This document shows, one piece after another, positions 49,918 through 58,700 of a stretch of 64,000 nt of DNA. The stretch comes from Xylanibacter ruminicola. Its GTDB lineage: Bacteria; Bacteroidota; Bacteroidia; Bacteroidales; Bacteroidaceae. Location of the stretch: NCBI RefSeq assembly GCF_900142525.1, contig NZ_FRBD01000022.1, positions 16,033 to 80,032 on the forward strand, in the 5' to 3' direction. Below the pieces are notes generated by a model. The model did not search any database, was not told the DNA's origin, and worked only from the letters and a program-made list of their open reading frames with translations. The stretch's first letter is position 1, and each line of letters starts with the position of its first letter. The translations under genes and the position numbers were made by a program.

Positions 49918-50349
49918 ATGGGATTATTTGGAGGAGAAAGTAAGTTTGAGAGTAGCGTAAAGCAGATACCTTATTCTCAGCAGGCAGTTTATAACAATAT
50001 CAGTGATCTGCGTAATCTGGAAAAGGTTCGTGATCGTGTTCCCGAGGATAAAGTTCAGGACTTTAGCTTCGATCAGGATACCGTAAGTCTTAATGTAGCT
50101 CCAGTTGGCGAACTTAAACTTCGTATCTGCGATCGCGAAGAGCCAAAGTGCGTTAAGTTCGAGACTGTACAGAGCCCAGTGCCCTTCAATGTATGGGTTC
50201 AGGTGCTGCCTGTAGACGAGAATTCATCGAAGATGAAGGTAACGGTTAAGGCCGAGCTTAATCCGTTTATTAAGAGTATGGTAGAAAAACCATTGCAGGA
50301 GGGCGTTGAGAAAATAGCCGATGCCCTAGCTATGGTGCACTACGTTTAG
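49918..50349 (+). CDS. SRPBCC (START-like) family protein
   Basis: A protein of 143 residues from MGLFGGESKFESSVKQIPYSQQAVYNNISDLRNLEKVRDRVP; the frame extends to 49804, but inside pyrE, so the internal ATG 22 bp after the pyrE stop is used. The pattern (ligand-binding helix-grip fold with SSVKQIPYSQQAVYNNISDLRNL at the start and MVEKPLQEGVEKIADALA as the C-terminal helix) fits the SRPBCC superfamily. The ligand is unknown. It is conserved next to pyrE in Bacteroidales as far as I recall. Confidence 0.8.
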   Translation: MGLFGGESKFESSVKQIPYSQQAVYNNISDLRNLEKVRDRVPEDKVQDFSFDQDTVSLNVAPVGELKLRICDREEPKCVKFETVQSPVPFNVWVQVLPVDENSSKMKVTVKAELNPFIKSMVEKPLQEGVEKIADALAMVHYV

Positions 50350-50376
50350 TGAATAGTGAAAAGTGAATAGTGAGAG
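50349..50376. repeat. Microrepeat (GTGAATAGTGAAAAGTGAATAGTGAG)
   Basis: Tandem GTGAATA/GTGAAAA units fill the 27-bp gap between the SRPBCC stop and the argH ATG. It is a third type of simple repeat in this window and leaves no room for other translation signals. Confidence 0.65.
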
Positions 50377-51708
50377 ATGAAACTCTGGGAAAAGAATTTT
50401 GAAATCAACAAGGAGATTGAGCGTTTCACCGTAGGCCGTGACCGCGAGATGGACCTCTATCTGGCTAAGTATGATGTGTTGGGTTCTATGGCCCACATCA
50501 CTATGCTCGAAAGCATCGGACTGCTGGAGAAGAACGAGCTTACACAGCTTCTGGCTGAGCTGAAGAATATCTATCAGCTCTGCGAGCGTGGCGAATTCGT
50601 TATCGAAGAAGATGTTGAGGATGTACACTCACAGGTAGAGATGCTGCTCACCCGCAAGCTGGGCGATATGGGCAAGAAGATACACTCAGGCCGTTCACGC
50701 AACGACCAGGTGCTGGTTGACCTTAAGCTCTTTACCCGTCACGAACTGATGGAGATAGCGGGTGAAGTAAAAATTCTTTTCGATGAGTTGATACAAAAGA
50801 GCAATCAGTACAAGGATGTGCTGATGCCCGGATACACCCACTTGCAGATAGCAATGCCATCAAGCTTTGGCTTGTGGTTCGGTGCTTATGCCGAGAGTCT
50901 GACCGATGATATGCTGTTCCTGCAGGCTGCCTACAAGATGACCAACCGCAACCCATTGGGAAGCGCTGCTGGATATGGTAGCTCATTCCCATTGAACCGC
51001 ACCATGACAACAGAATTGCTTGGTTTCGATTCGATGGACTATAACGTGGTTTATGCCCAAATGGGACGCGGCAAGATGGAGCGCAACGTAGGCTTTGCCA
51101 TCGCTACCATAGCAGGAACCATCGCCAAGATGGCCTTCGATGCCTGTATGTTCAACTCCCAGAACTTCTCGTTCGTAAAGCTCCCCAAGGAGTGTACTAC
51201 GGGTTCAAGCATTATGCCTCACAAGAAGAATCCCGACGTATTCGAGTTGATTCGCGCCAAGAGTAACAAGCTGCAGTCTCTGCCTCAGCAGGTTATGCTG
51301 ATTATGAACAATCTGCCCGTAGGTTACTTCCGCGATTTGCAGATTATCAAGGAAGTTTTCCTGCCAGCCTTCGACGATCTTAAGGACTGCCTGCAGATGG
51401 CTGCCTACATTATTAATAAAATAGAGGTAAACGAACATATCCTCGACAATCCGATGTACGATCCAATGTTCTCGGTCGAGGAGGTGAATCGTTTGGCAGC
51501 CAACGGCATGCCTTTCCGCGATGCCTACAAAAAGGTTGGTCTCGACATCGAAGCAGGCACCTTTAAAGCCAGTCACGACATCCACCACACCCATGAGGGC
51601 AGCATAGGCAATCTTTGCAATGATAAGATTGAGGCCCTGATGCAGCAGACACTGGATGGCTTCCACTTTGAGCGTATGACTGAAGCAGAAAAGAAACTGC
51701 TGGCATGA
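50377..51708 (+). CDS. argH: Argininosuccinate lyase
   Basis: A 443-residue member of the fumarase/aspartase superfamily: EDVHSQVEMLLTRKLGDMGKKIHSGRSRNDQVLVDLKLF, PGYTHLQIAMPSSFGLWFGAYAESL, and the signature GSSIMPHKKNPDVFELIRAK with the catalytic serine loop. It releases arginine and fumarate. It overlaps the next gene by 4 bp (ATGA). Confidence 0.96.
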   Translation: MKLWEKNFEINKEIERFTVGRDREMDLYLAKYDVLGSMAHITMLESIGLLEKNELTQLLAELKNIYQLCERGEFVIEEDVEDVHSQVEMLLTRKLGDMGKKIHSGRSRNDQVLVDLKLFTRHELMEIAGEVKILFDELIQKSNQYKDVLMPGYTHLQIAMPSSFGLWFGAYAESLTDDMLFLQAAYKMTNRNPLGSAAGYGSSFPLNRTMTTELLGFDSMDYNVVYAQMGRGKMERNVGFAIATIAGTIAKMAFDACMFNSQNFSFVKLPKECTTGSSIMPHKKNPDVFELIRAKSNKLQSLPQQVMLIMNNLPVGYFRDLQIIKEVFLPAFDDLKDCLQMAAYIINKIEVNEHILDNPMYDPMFSVEEVNRLAANGMPFRDAYKKVGLDIEAGTFKASHDIHHTHEGSIGNLCNDKIEALMQQTLDGFHFERMTEAEKKLLA

Positions 51709-52253
51709 AACGGCTGCTGACACTTTTACTCTGCACGCTGCTTACGGCTTGTGTTGGCGAGGAGAATATCTATCGCGAATATGAATGTTATTTTGTATTC
51801 GATACATTTCTGCATCCTCTACCATGTCAACTCACGGCTGCGATGAGTTCAAACGGGACGTTTATGAAGATAGAGACCCGTATGGAGCAAGGTGTGCGAC
51901 ATTTAAAGACCATCCGTAACTACGACGATACCACCGAGGATATACGCCTGACAACAGAACGCGAATCAAAACTTAACTATGCACTGGGTGCTAACAACTG
52001 CATCATTGTCGGCATCAGCAGTTATGACAACGTGCTGGTAGCCTACGAGGGACAATGTTCCAACTGCCTGAAGGAGTTAGGAGGCCGCCGCTATCCTATG
52101 ACTTGGCAGAATAACGGTACCCAATTGCATTGCGACAAATGCAAACGGACATACGATGTAAACAACGGAGTAGTAGCAAACGGAACCCCAGGAATCGAGC
52201 TCTACAGGTATAAAGCAGCCCTGGATGGCGGTATTCTGAGAGTTTGGAATTAA
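51705..52253 (+). CDS. Lipoprotein with a Rieske-like four-cysteine domain
   Basis: A 182-residue protein. Its lipoprotein signal ends LLTAC (Cys16). The C-terminal half reads LVAYEGQCSNCLKELGGRRYPMTW and LHCDKCKRTYDVNNGVVANGTPG, spacing four cysteines as C118-x2-C121 and C143-x2-C146. The order and the following DxxxGxxxxGP-like loop recall a Rieske fold in which CxH..CxxH has become CxxC..CxxC, so it may bind zinc or a rubredoxin-type iron rather than 2Fe-2S. It starts inside the end of argH and is presumably translated with it. No function is assigned. Confidence 0.65.
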   Translation: MKRLLTLLLCTLLTACVGEENIYREYECYFVFDTFLHPLPCQLTAAMSSNGTFMKIETRMEQGVRHLKTIRNYDDTTEDIRLTTERESKLNYALGANNCIIVGISSYDNVLVAYEGQCSNCLKELGGRRYPMTWQNNGTQLHCDKCKRTYDVNNGVVANGTPGIELYRYKAALDGGILRVWN

Positions 52254-52267
52254 AAAAAGATAAAAAG

Positions 52268-52299
52268 TTTGGCTATTCCAATAAATAAAATTACCTTTG
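52268..52299 (+). promoter_or_regulatory. Promoter of tRNA-Leu and downstream lipoprotein gene
   Basis: -33 TTTG (52268-52271), 20-bp spacer, -7 TACCTTTG (52292-52299): exact consensus, 14 bp before the mature tRNA 5' end. Confidence 0.8.
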
Positions 52300-52313
52300 C
52301 ACCGCAAAATGGA

Positions 52314-52400
52314 GCCGCGATGGTGAAATGGTAGACACGAGGGACTTAAAATCCCTTGACCATCTAAACGGTCGTGCGGGTTCGAGTCCCGCTCGCGGCA
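52314..52400 (+). tRNA. tRNA-Leu (anticodon TAA)
   Basis: An 87-nt class II tRNA. Acceptor GCCGCGA pairs with TCGCGGC, discriminator A at 52400. The D-loop has GGTGAAATGGTAGACAC, the anticodon loop CTTAAAA gives TAA, the long variable arm is that of tRNA-Leu, and the T-arm is GCGGGTTCGAGTCCCGC. CCA is not encoded. It reads UUA codons. Confidence 0.97.
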
Positions 52401-52421
52401 CTAATCAATTTTATTTTATTT

Positions 52422-54083
52422 ATGAAGACAAAAACAATTTTAATTGTATCAGCAGCTACGCTGATGACTTTTACATCGTGTTCTAAACTAGGAGAATTAT
52501 CAGCAGATAATTTCACAGTAAATCCAAATCCGCTTGAGACTCAGCAGGGCGTTGTACCAGCTACTATCAATGGTCACTTCCCCGAGAAGTACATGAAGAA
52601 GAAGGCTGTGGTAACAGTTATTCCTGAGCTTCGTTATTCAAATGGTGTTGTTGAGAAGGGTACCACAGCTACTTTCCAGGGCGAAAGCGTTCGTGGTAAC
52701 GATCAGACTATTAACTACCGCATGGGTGGTAACTACACCATGAAGACCAGCTTTGCTTATGCTGGCGATAACAAGGCAGAGATGTTCCTAACCTTCGATG
52801 CTCGCATTGGTAACAAGAAGATGGAGGTTCCCGCCATTAAGGTTGCCGACGGTATCATTGCTACATCTGAGCTTTATCAGCAAACACTCGTTTCTACTCA
52901 GGCTGCTGTGGCAACCGATGCATATCAGCGCATCACCAAGAAGAAGCTTGATGCCAACATCAAGTTCCTCATCCAGCAGGCTACACTGCGTAAGAGCGAG
53001 TTGAAGAACAACTCTGTTCAGGAGTTTGTTAAGATGCTCAAGCAGATTAATAATGACCGCGAGAAGCTGAATCTTGAGAACATCGAGGTTTCTGCATACG
53101 CTTCGCCCGATGGTGGTTTCGCCATTAACGACAAGCTGGCCGGCGATCGTCAGAAGGTATCTGAGAAGTATGTAAAGCAGGAGCTTAAGAAGATTAAGTT
53201 CGACGCACCTGTTGATGCCAACTACACCGCTCAGGACTGGGAGGGATTCCAGGAGTTGGTAAAGGCTAGCAACATCCAGGACAAGGAGGTTATCCTTCGC
53301 GTTCTCTCTATGTATAAGGATCCTCAGGAGCGCGAGCAGCAGATCAAGAACATTTCTTCTGCTTTCCGCGAGTTGGCCGATGGTGTTCTGCCAGAGTTGC
53401 GTCGTGCTCGTCTGACTATCAACTACGAGACAATCGGTCGCAGCGACGATCAGATTCTGGAGCAGCTCCAGGCCGATCCTGCTAAGCTGAGCATTGAGGA
53501 GATTCTGTATAGCGCTACACTCAAGTCTACCCCCGAGGAGAAAAAAGAGGTATATCTTACTGCAACCAAGGTTTATCCTAACGACTACCGCGCTTACAAC
53601 AACATTGCAGCACTCGAGTATGCAAATGGTAACTACGCCGCTGCTAAAGGATATCTGGAGAAGATCAAGAACCTGCCAGAGGCTAAGGCTAACTTAGGTC
53701 TGATTGCACTGAAGGATGGCGACATCGCTACTGCTGAGAACTACATCGCTGGTGCTACAGACGCTAACGGTCTTGCTGAGATTATGGGTAACCTGAACCT
53801 GGCAAAAGGCAACTACGCTCAGGCCGAGGAGAACTTTGCCGAGGTTTACTCTAACAGTGCCGCTCTGGCTCAGATCCTGAACCACGACTACGTATCAGCC
53901 GCTGTTACACTGAAGTATATCCAGAACCCAGACGCTACTACTGAGTATCTGCGTGCTCTGATGAGCGCCCGCATGGGTAACAACGACGATGCAGCAGAGG
54001 CTCTGCGCGAGGCAATCAAGAAAAATCCTGCGTTTGCTAAGTATGCTGCCAACGATATTGAATTGAAGAATATCAATAAATAA
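52422..54083 (+). CDS. TPR lipoprotein with an OmpA-like region
   Basis: A protein of 553 residues from MKTKTILIVSAATLMTFTSCSKLGEL (lipobox FTSC); a frame reaching back to 52374 would run into the tRNA. The N-terminal half is beta-rich (VVTVIPELRYSNG, TINYRMGGNYTM). The middle contains NIEVSAYASPDGGFAINDKLAGDRQKVSEKYVKQEL, like OmpA peptidoglycan-binding motifs (V.GYAS.DG...N..L...R...V). The C-terminal third has tetratricopeptide repeats (RAYNNIAALEYANGNYAAAKGYLEKI). An envelope structural role is likely. It is followed 1 bp later by the thioredoxin-fold gene. Confidence 0.82.
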   Translation: MKTKTILIVSAATLMTFTSCSKLGELSADNFTVNPNPLETQQGVVPATINGHFPEKYMKKKAVVTVIPELRYSNGVVEKGTTATFQGESVRGNDQTINYRMGGNYTMKTSFAYAGDNKAEMFLTFDARIGNKKMEVPAIKVADGIIATSELYQQTLVSTQAAVATDAYQRITKKKLDANIKFLIQQATLRKSELKNNSVQEFVKMLKQINNDREKLNLENIEVSAYASPDGGFAINDKLAGDRQKVSEKYVKQELKKIKFDAPVDANYTAQDWEGFQELVKASNIQDKEVILRVLSMYKDPQEREQQIKNISSAFRELADGVLPELRRARLTINYETIGRSDDQILEQLQADPAKLSIEEILYSATLKSTPEEKKEVYLTATKVYPNDYRAYNNIAALEYANGNYAAAKGYLEKIKNLPEAKANLGLIALKDGDIATAENYIAGATDANGLAEIMGNLNLAKGNYAQAEENFAEVYSNSAALAQILNHDYVSAAVTLKYIQNPDATTEYLRALMSARMGNNDDAAEALREAIKKNPAFAKYAANDIELKNINK

Positions 54084-54084
54084 G

Positions 54085-55086
54085 ATGAAGAAGGCGAGTC
54101 TCTTTCTATGTTTATTATCGCTCTTACTGCTATCTTGTGGCGATAGCCAGAAGAACTTCAAGATCGAAGGCAGCTTCAAGGGTTTTAAACAAGGAGAACT
54201 CTACGTCTACAGCATAGATACTCCCCGAAAGCTCGACACCATAGGTGTGAGCCGAGGGGAGTTCGTATATCAGGCCTCGATTACCGAGCCAACCACACTT
54301 GTTGTTGTATTCCCGAACTACTCTGAGCTACCTGTTTTTGCCGAACCAGGTGTAACCATTAAGGTAAAAGGCGACGCATCGCATCTTAAAGAGACCGAGA
54401 TAAAGGGTACAGATACCAACAAGGCGATGACAGAATTCCGCTTGAAGACCAGCAACATGGTGCCTCCCGATGTAATTAAAGAAGCCACTCAGTTCATCAA
54501 CGAGCAGCCAGCATCACCTATTAGTATCTACCTACTCAACAAGTACTTTATCCAGACTCCCGACCCCGACTATGCTAAGGCTCAGAATCTGGCAAACACC
54601 ATTCTTAAAGCTTCGCCCGATAACCAGAAGATAGCCAAAATCAGCAAGCAGTTAGATGCCCTTAAAGCTTTAAAAGTGGGCAACAAACTTCCATCATTCT
54701 TTGCTACCGGCCTGAATGGCGAAGGTATTTCATCTTCCGATCTTAATGCCAAGGTAAATGTTATTACCCTCTGGGCTTCGTGGAACTACGAAAGCATCAA
54801 CATCCAAAATCTGCTTGCTCGACTCAAGAGACAGCACGAGGGCGACCTCAAGGTTCTCAGCATTAGCATAGATGGCAGTGTTAAAGATTGCCGTAAGATT
54901 GTTGAGAGAGATTCCATTAAATGGAGTAATGTATGCGACGGTAAGATGTGGGACACGCCTGTTCTACAGAAAATCGGACTGTCATATCTGCCTGATAACA
55001 TAGTTGTTGATGGACAGGGAAAGATACTGGCCCGCACACTGAACTATCAGGATTTAAACAAGAAAATCGAAGAATTAATCAAATAA
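54085..55086 (+). CDS. DUF4369/thioredoxin-fold lipoprotein lacking the CxxC motif
   Basis: A 333-residue protein. The lipoprotein signal is LLLLSCGDS, and an N-terminal DUF4369-like domain (FKIEGSFKGFKQGELYVYS) follows. A TlpA/AhpC-type thioredoxin domain begins near 197 (VGNKLPSFFATGLNGEGISSSDL). Where relatives have WAxWCxxC the sequence is W230-A-S-W-N234-Y-E-S237, so both redox cysteines are gone, while LPDNIVVDGQGKILAR is kept. It cannot do thiol-disulfide exchange by the usual route and may only bind a partner. It lies 4 bp before comM. Confidence 0.85.
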   Translation: MKKASLFLCLLSLLLLSCGDSQKNFKIEGSFKGFKQGELYVYSIDTPRKLDTIGVSRGEFVYQASITEPTTLVVVFPNYSELPVFAEPGVTIKVKGDASHLKETEIKGTDTNKAMTEFRLKTSNMVPPDVIKEATQFINEQPASPISIYLLNKYFIQTPDPDYAKAQNLANTILKASPDNQKIAKISKQLDALKALKVGNKLPSFFATGLNGEGISSSDLNAKVNVITLWASWNYESINIQNLLARLKRQHEGDLKVLSISIDGSVKDCRKIVERDSIKWSNVCDGKMWDTPVLQKIGLSYLPDNIVVDGQGKILARTLNYQDLNKKIEELIK

Positions 55087-55090
55087 CACG

Positions 55091-56632
55091 ATGCTTGTAA
55101 AGACCTATTGTGCAGCCGTTACAGCACTCGAGGCAACGACCATAACCATCGAAGTAAATCTGGCCCGTGGCACTATGTTCCACTTGTCAGGACTTGCTGA
55201 TACTGCCGTTAAGGAGAGTTACGATCGCATAAGGGCAGCTATTGAGAATATAGGCTTCAAGTCACCCACCGCCGATCTTACAATAAACCTTAGTCCAGCC
55301 GACATCCGCAAGGAAGGCTGTGGCTACGATCTTCCATTAGCTATAGGCATACTCGCCGCTTATGGAAAGATAAGCGAAGATCTGCTCTCAAGCTATATGA
55401 TGATTGGCGAGCTTGGTCTCGACGGAAAGCTGAAACCCGTTAGCGGTGCACTATCGGTAGCCATTCGAGCCCGCAAGGAGAAGTTCAAGGGTTTGATTGT
55501 ACCAAAGGAGAATGTGCGCGAGGCGGCTGTAGTTAACCAGCTCGAAGTATTTGGTATGGACAATCTGGCCGATGTTATCAGCTTCCTGAATGGTTCTACA
55601 GAATACCAACCAACCATCGTTGATACACGAAAAGAATTCTACGAACACCAATATGCATTCGATCTCGACTTTGCAGATGTACGAGGTCAGGAAAGTGTGA
55701 AGCGTGCTCTGGAAGTAGCAGCAGCAGGATCACATAATGTAATTCTCATTGGTCCTCCGGGCAGCGGTAAGTCTATGATGGCTAAACGCTTACCCAGCAT
55801 TTTGCCACCGCTTTCATTGGCCGAGAGTCTCGAAACCACACAGATTCACTCTGTGGCAGGCATTCTGCCTAGCGGCACCTCTCTTATATCACAACGCCCA
55901 TTCCGCAGTCCCCATCATACCATTTCGCAAGTGGCTATGACTGGAGGAACACAGAAGGCTCAGCCTGGCGAGGTATCATTGGCACATAATGGCGTACTCT
56001 TCTGCGATGAACTACCTGAATTCAGCCGTACCACGCTCGAAGTACTACGCCAACCGCTAGAAGACCGCAAGATCACCATCAGTCGAGCCAAATACACCAT
56101 CGAGTATCCCTGTTCGTTTATGTTTGTGGCCTCGATGAATCCTTGCCCTTGTGGCTATTTTGGCGATCCTACGCACCATTGTGTGTGTACACCCGGACAG
56201 ATACAAAGATATATGAACCGCATTTCGGGTCCCCTACTCGATCGTATGGACCTGCATATCGAAGTTCCTGTAGTACCGTTCAACCAGCTATCGCAGATGC
56301 AGCCAGGCGAATCGAGCGCAGCTATCCGCGAACGTGTGATTGCCGCCCGTAAGCGTCAGGAAGAACGCTTCAAGAACTTTAAGGGCATCTATAGCAACGC
56401 ACAGATGACCGAGCGTATGATTCATCAGTTTGCCGAACCCGACGAACAAAGCCTGAGCATGCTCCGCATGGCTATGGAGAAGTTGCATCTTAGTGCCCGT
56501 GCCTACAGCCGTATTCTCAAGGTGGCCCGTACTATTGCCGACTTGGAGGGAACAGAACGTGTGCTTTCGCACCACATAGCCGAAGCCATCGGATACCGTA
56601 ATCTGGACCGAGGCGATTGGGCTGACAGATAA
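55091..56632 (+). CDS. comM: YifB/ComM-family Mg-chelatase-like AAA+ ATPase
   Basis: A 513-residue protein. The Lon-substrate-like N-terminal domain (VEVNLARGTMFHLSGLADTAVKESYDRIRAAI, LSPADIRKEGCGYDLPLAIGILAA) is followed by AAA+ Walker A LIGPPGSGKSMMAKRLPSILP and Walker B GVLFCDELPEF. CNP-type cysteines lie in SMNPCPCGYFGDPTHHCVCTP. ComM in Vibrio is a branch-migration helicase in transformation. Here the family is certain and the role inferred. Confidence 0.94.
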   Translation: MLVKTYCAAVTALEATTITIEVNLARGTMFHLSGLADTAVKESYDRIRAAIENIGFKSPTADLTINLSPADIRKEGCGYDLPLAIGILAAYGKISEDLLSSYMMIGELGLDGKLKPVSGALSVAIRARKEKFKGLIVPKENVREAAVVNQLEVFGMDNLADVISFLNGSTEYQPTIVDTRKEFYEHQYAFDLDFADVRGQESVKRALEVAAAGSHNVILIGPPGSGKSMMAKRLPSILPPLSLAESLETTQIHSVAGILPSGTSLISQRPFRSPHHTISQVAMTGGTQKAQPGEVSLAHNGVLFCDELPEFSRTTLEVLRQPLEDRKITISRAKYTIEYPCSFMFVASMNPCPCGYFGDPTHHCVCTPGQIQRYMNRISGPLLDRMDLHIEVPVVPFNQLSQMQPGESSAAIRERVIAARKRQEERFKNFKGIYSNAQMTERMIHQFAEPDEQSLSMLRMAMEKLHLSARAYSRILKVARTIADLEGTERVLSHHIAEAIGYRNLDRGDWADR

Positions 56633-56653
56633 TCATCTAAATACATCATTATT

Positions 56654-57070
56654 ATGGACGAAGCCAAATGCATACAGTTGCTCGAAGAGCACGACATTAA
56701 GCCTACCGCTAACCGTATTGTGGTGGTTAAGGCTTTAGCCTCATCAATCCAGCCGCAATCATTGGCCGAGCTGGAGAGCAGGATTGAAACTATCGACAAG
56801 TCGAACGTATTCCGTGCCCTGACTCTTTTCCGCGAGCATCACTTGGTTCACGCCATCGAGGGAACTGGTGACGGCACCCGCTACGAGCTGTGCCATAGCC
56901 ATCACGATGACCACGACGACGACCTCCATCCCCACTTCTATTGCGAAGAGTGCCAGCAGACGTACTGTCTGGATGGCGTCGAGATGCCCCAGGTGCAGCT
57001 GCCTGCTGGATTCAAGCAGCATTCGTCTAATTTCATGATTAAAGGAACTTGTCCACACTGCAAAAAATGA
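56654..57070 (+). CDS. Fur-family metalloregulator
   Basis: A 138-residue protein. Winged helix KCIQLLEEHDIKPTANRIVVVKALA..SLAELESRIETIDKSNVFRALTLFREHHLV. The dimerisation/metal domain has a His/Asp-rich segment HSHHDDHDDDLHPHFYCEECQQTYCL and the terminal CPHC, supplying a structural zinc site (Cys pairs) and a sensory site. It could be Fur or Zur. Its last codons overlap the HAD gene start by 4 bp. Confidence 0.9.
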   Translation: MDEAKCIQLLEEHDIKPTANRIVVVKALASSIQPQSLAELESRIETIDKSNVFRALTLFREHHLVHAIEGTGDGTRYELCHSHHDDHDDDLHPHFYCEECQQTYCLDGVEMPQVQLPAGFKQHSSNFMIKGTCPHCKK

Positions 57071-57756
57071 TAGACCTACAGAATCTTCGAGTGATAGCCT
57101 TCGATGCCGACGACACGCTTTGGGATTGCCAGTCGCATTTCGATACTGTAGAGAAACATCTCTACCGCCTGATTGAGCCCTATTGCGACGATCCTGCCCG
57201 CGAACTCTTCAATACCGAATCGGGCAACATGGCCGATTTGGGTTATGGTTGTAAGGCTTTCACCATATCCGTCATAGAGACAGCCCTACGTGTTGGTGGC
57301 AGTCATATCAGCGATGTAGAATTGTCGGAGTTGCTGGCACATAGCAAATCGCTGCTCCATCTGCCTGCTACCCCCCTACCCGAGGTTGAACATACCCTGC
57401 AACGCCTGCAGGCTTATCCTTATCGTTTGGTAGTGTTTACCAAGGGCGAGCTACAGGACCAGGAAAACAAACTTCATCGCAGCCGTCTTGGCAAGTATTT
57501 CTCACATGTAGAGATTACCTCGGATAAAACCGAGACTGAGTTCCAGAACCTCTGTGAACATCTTGATATCCTACCCCATCAGTTGCTGATGGTTGGCAAC
57601 TCGCTGAAGAGCGATATAGCCCCAGCACTCAACATCGGCGCGTGGGCCATACATATCCCCTTCCACGTTACTTGGCAGCTCGAGCATTTTGACGATATCG
57701 AGCACGAGCGACTGATAAAAATTACCCATTTCAACGAAATATTAAAGCACCTATGA
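57067..57756 (+). CDS. HAD-family hydrolase
   Basis: A protein of 229 residues from MIDLQNLRVIAFDADDTLWDCQ, whose ATG overlaps the Fur stop (ATGA). HAD motif I is DADDTLWD, motif II YRLVVFTKGE, motif III lysine in TSDKTETEF, motif IV LMVGNSLKSDIAPALNIG. It is probably a small-molecule phosphatase of the YjjG/phosphoglycolate-phosphatase type; the substrate is unknown. It overlaps the thioesterase gene by 4 bp. Confidence 0.9.
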   Translation: MIDLQNLRVIAFDADDTLWDCQSHFDTVEKHLYRLIEPYCDDPARELFNTESGNMADLGYGCKAFTISVIETALRVGGSHISDVELSELLAHSKSLLHLPATPLPEVEHTLQRLQAYPYRLVVFTKGELQDQENKLHRSRLGKYFSHVEITSDKTETEFQNLCEHLDILPHQLLMVGNSLKSDIAPALNIGAWAIHIPFHVTWQLEHFDDIEHERLIKITHFNEILKHL

Positions 57757-58151
57757 ACTATATTTTTGAAACCCGAATGGAAGTGCGCGACTATGAGTGC
57801 GACATCGAGGGCATCGTAAACAATGCCAACTATCTGCACTATGCCGAACACACCCGCCACTTGTTTTTACGCAGCCTTGGTGTAAGCTTTGCTAAGCTGC
57901 ACGAGCAGGGCATCGATGCCGTTGTGGCCCGTATGAACCTACAGTTTAAAACCCCATTGCGTTGCGACGATGAGTTTATCTCGCGCCTTGCACTCACCAA
58001 GGAGGGCATCAAGTATGTATTCCATCAGGCTATCTTCCGTGCCAGCGATGAAAAGCTGTGCTTTAAGGGCGACATTGAGCTGGTGTGCATCGTTAATGGC
58101 CGTCTGGCTCCAAGTCCCGAATACGACGAGGCTTTCAAAGACTTTATCTAA
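57753..58151 (+). CDS. Acyl-CoA thioesterase (4-hydroxybenzoyl-CoA thioesterase-like hotdog)
   Basis: A 132-residue hotdog-fold protein. VRDYECDIEGIVNNANYLHYAEHTRHLFLRSLG matches the YbgC/4HBT pattern, with the catalytic Asp in YECD and the NxxYLxYxExAR helix. It hydrolyses acyl-CoA thioesters. It is translationally coupled to the HAD gene by an ATGA overlap, so the two may act on related metabolites, which is inference. Confidence 0.9.
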   Translation: MNYIFETRMEVRDYECDIEGIVNNANYLHYAEHTRHLFLRSLGVSFAKLHEQGIDAVVARMNLQFKTPLRCDDEFISRLALTKEGIKYVFHQAIFRASDEKLCFKGDIELVCIVNGRLAPSPEYDEAFKDFI

Positions 58152-58178
58152 GCTAACAAACCTAATTATCAACTATAT

Positions 58179-58685
58179 ATGAAGAAACTATTGTTTGTGG
58201 CTCTGCTGATGGTCGCATCGCTCAATATCAGCGCACAGGTTAAGGAGCCCGAGGCTCCACAGTTAGAGTTTGCCCTGCAGCTCAAGGTTACTCTTGGCGA
58301 GGCATTTGGTATCGACAACACCCAGCATGGTCGCCGCACCGTTATCCCCATCACTGGCGGAACCTTCGAAGGCCCAGGCATCAAGGGAACCATCGTAAAT
58401 GGTGGTGCCGACTATCAGCTCAATGCTGAAGGTCGCACAGAGCTTGAAGCTATCTACTGCATCAAGACCGACGATGGCATCTACATCCATGTGCGTAATC
58501 GTGGTATCATCGCCAACGGAAAGGATGCTGATGGGAAACCCAGTTTCTACTTCCGCGCAGCCCCACAGTTCGAGGCGCCTGCCGATAGCAAGTATGGGTG
58601 GCTTAACAACTCGCTGTTTCTGTGTGCACCAACGTTCTCATCCGATTTCAAAGGCATTGTGCTCAATGTTTGGCGCGTCAAGTAA
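58179..58685 (+). CDS. Exported DUF3237 family protein
   Basis: A 168-residue protein with a signal peptide (MKKLLFVALLMVASLNISAQ). The rest matches DUF3237: LEFALQLKVTLGEAFGIDNTQHGRRTVIPITGGTFEGPGIKGTIVNGGADYQL, YCIKTDDGIYIHVRNRGI, YFRAAPQFEAPADSKYGWLNNSLFLCAPTF. This family forms a small beta-barrel of unknown function; some members are cytoplasmic, this one is exported. It lies 27 bp after the thioesterase. Confidence 0.88.
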   Translation: MKKLLFVALLMVASLNISAQVKEPEAPQLEFALQLKVTLGEAFGIDNTQHGRRTVIPITGGTFEGPGIKGTIVNGGADYQLNAEGRTELEAIYCIKTDDGIYIHVRNRGIIANGKDADGKPSFYFRAAPQFEAPADSKYGWLNNSLFLCAPTFSSDFKGIVLNVWRVK

Positions 58686-58700
58686 TTAATCCTATTAGAT

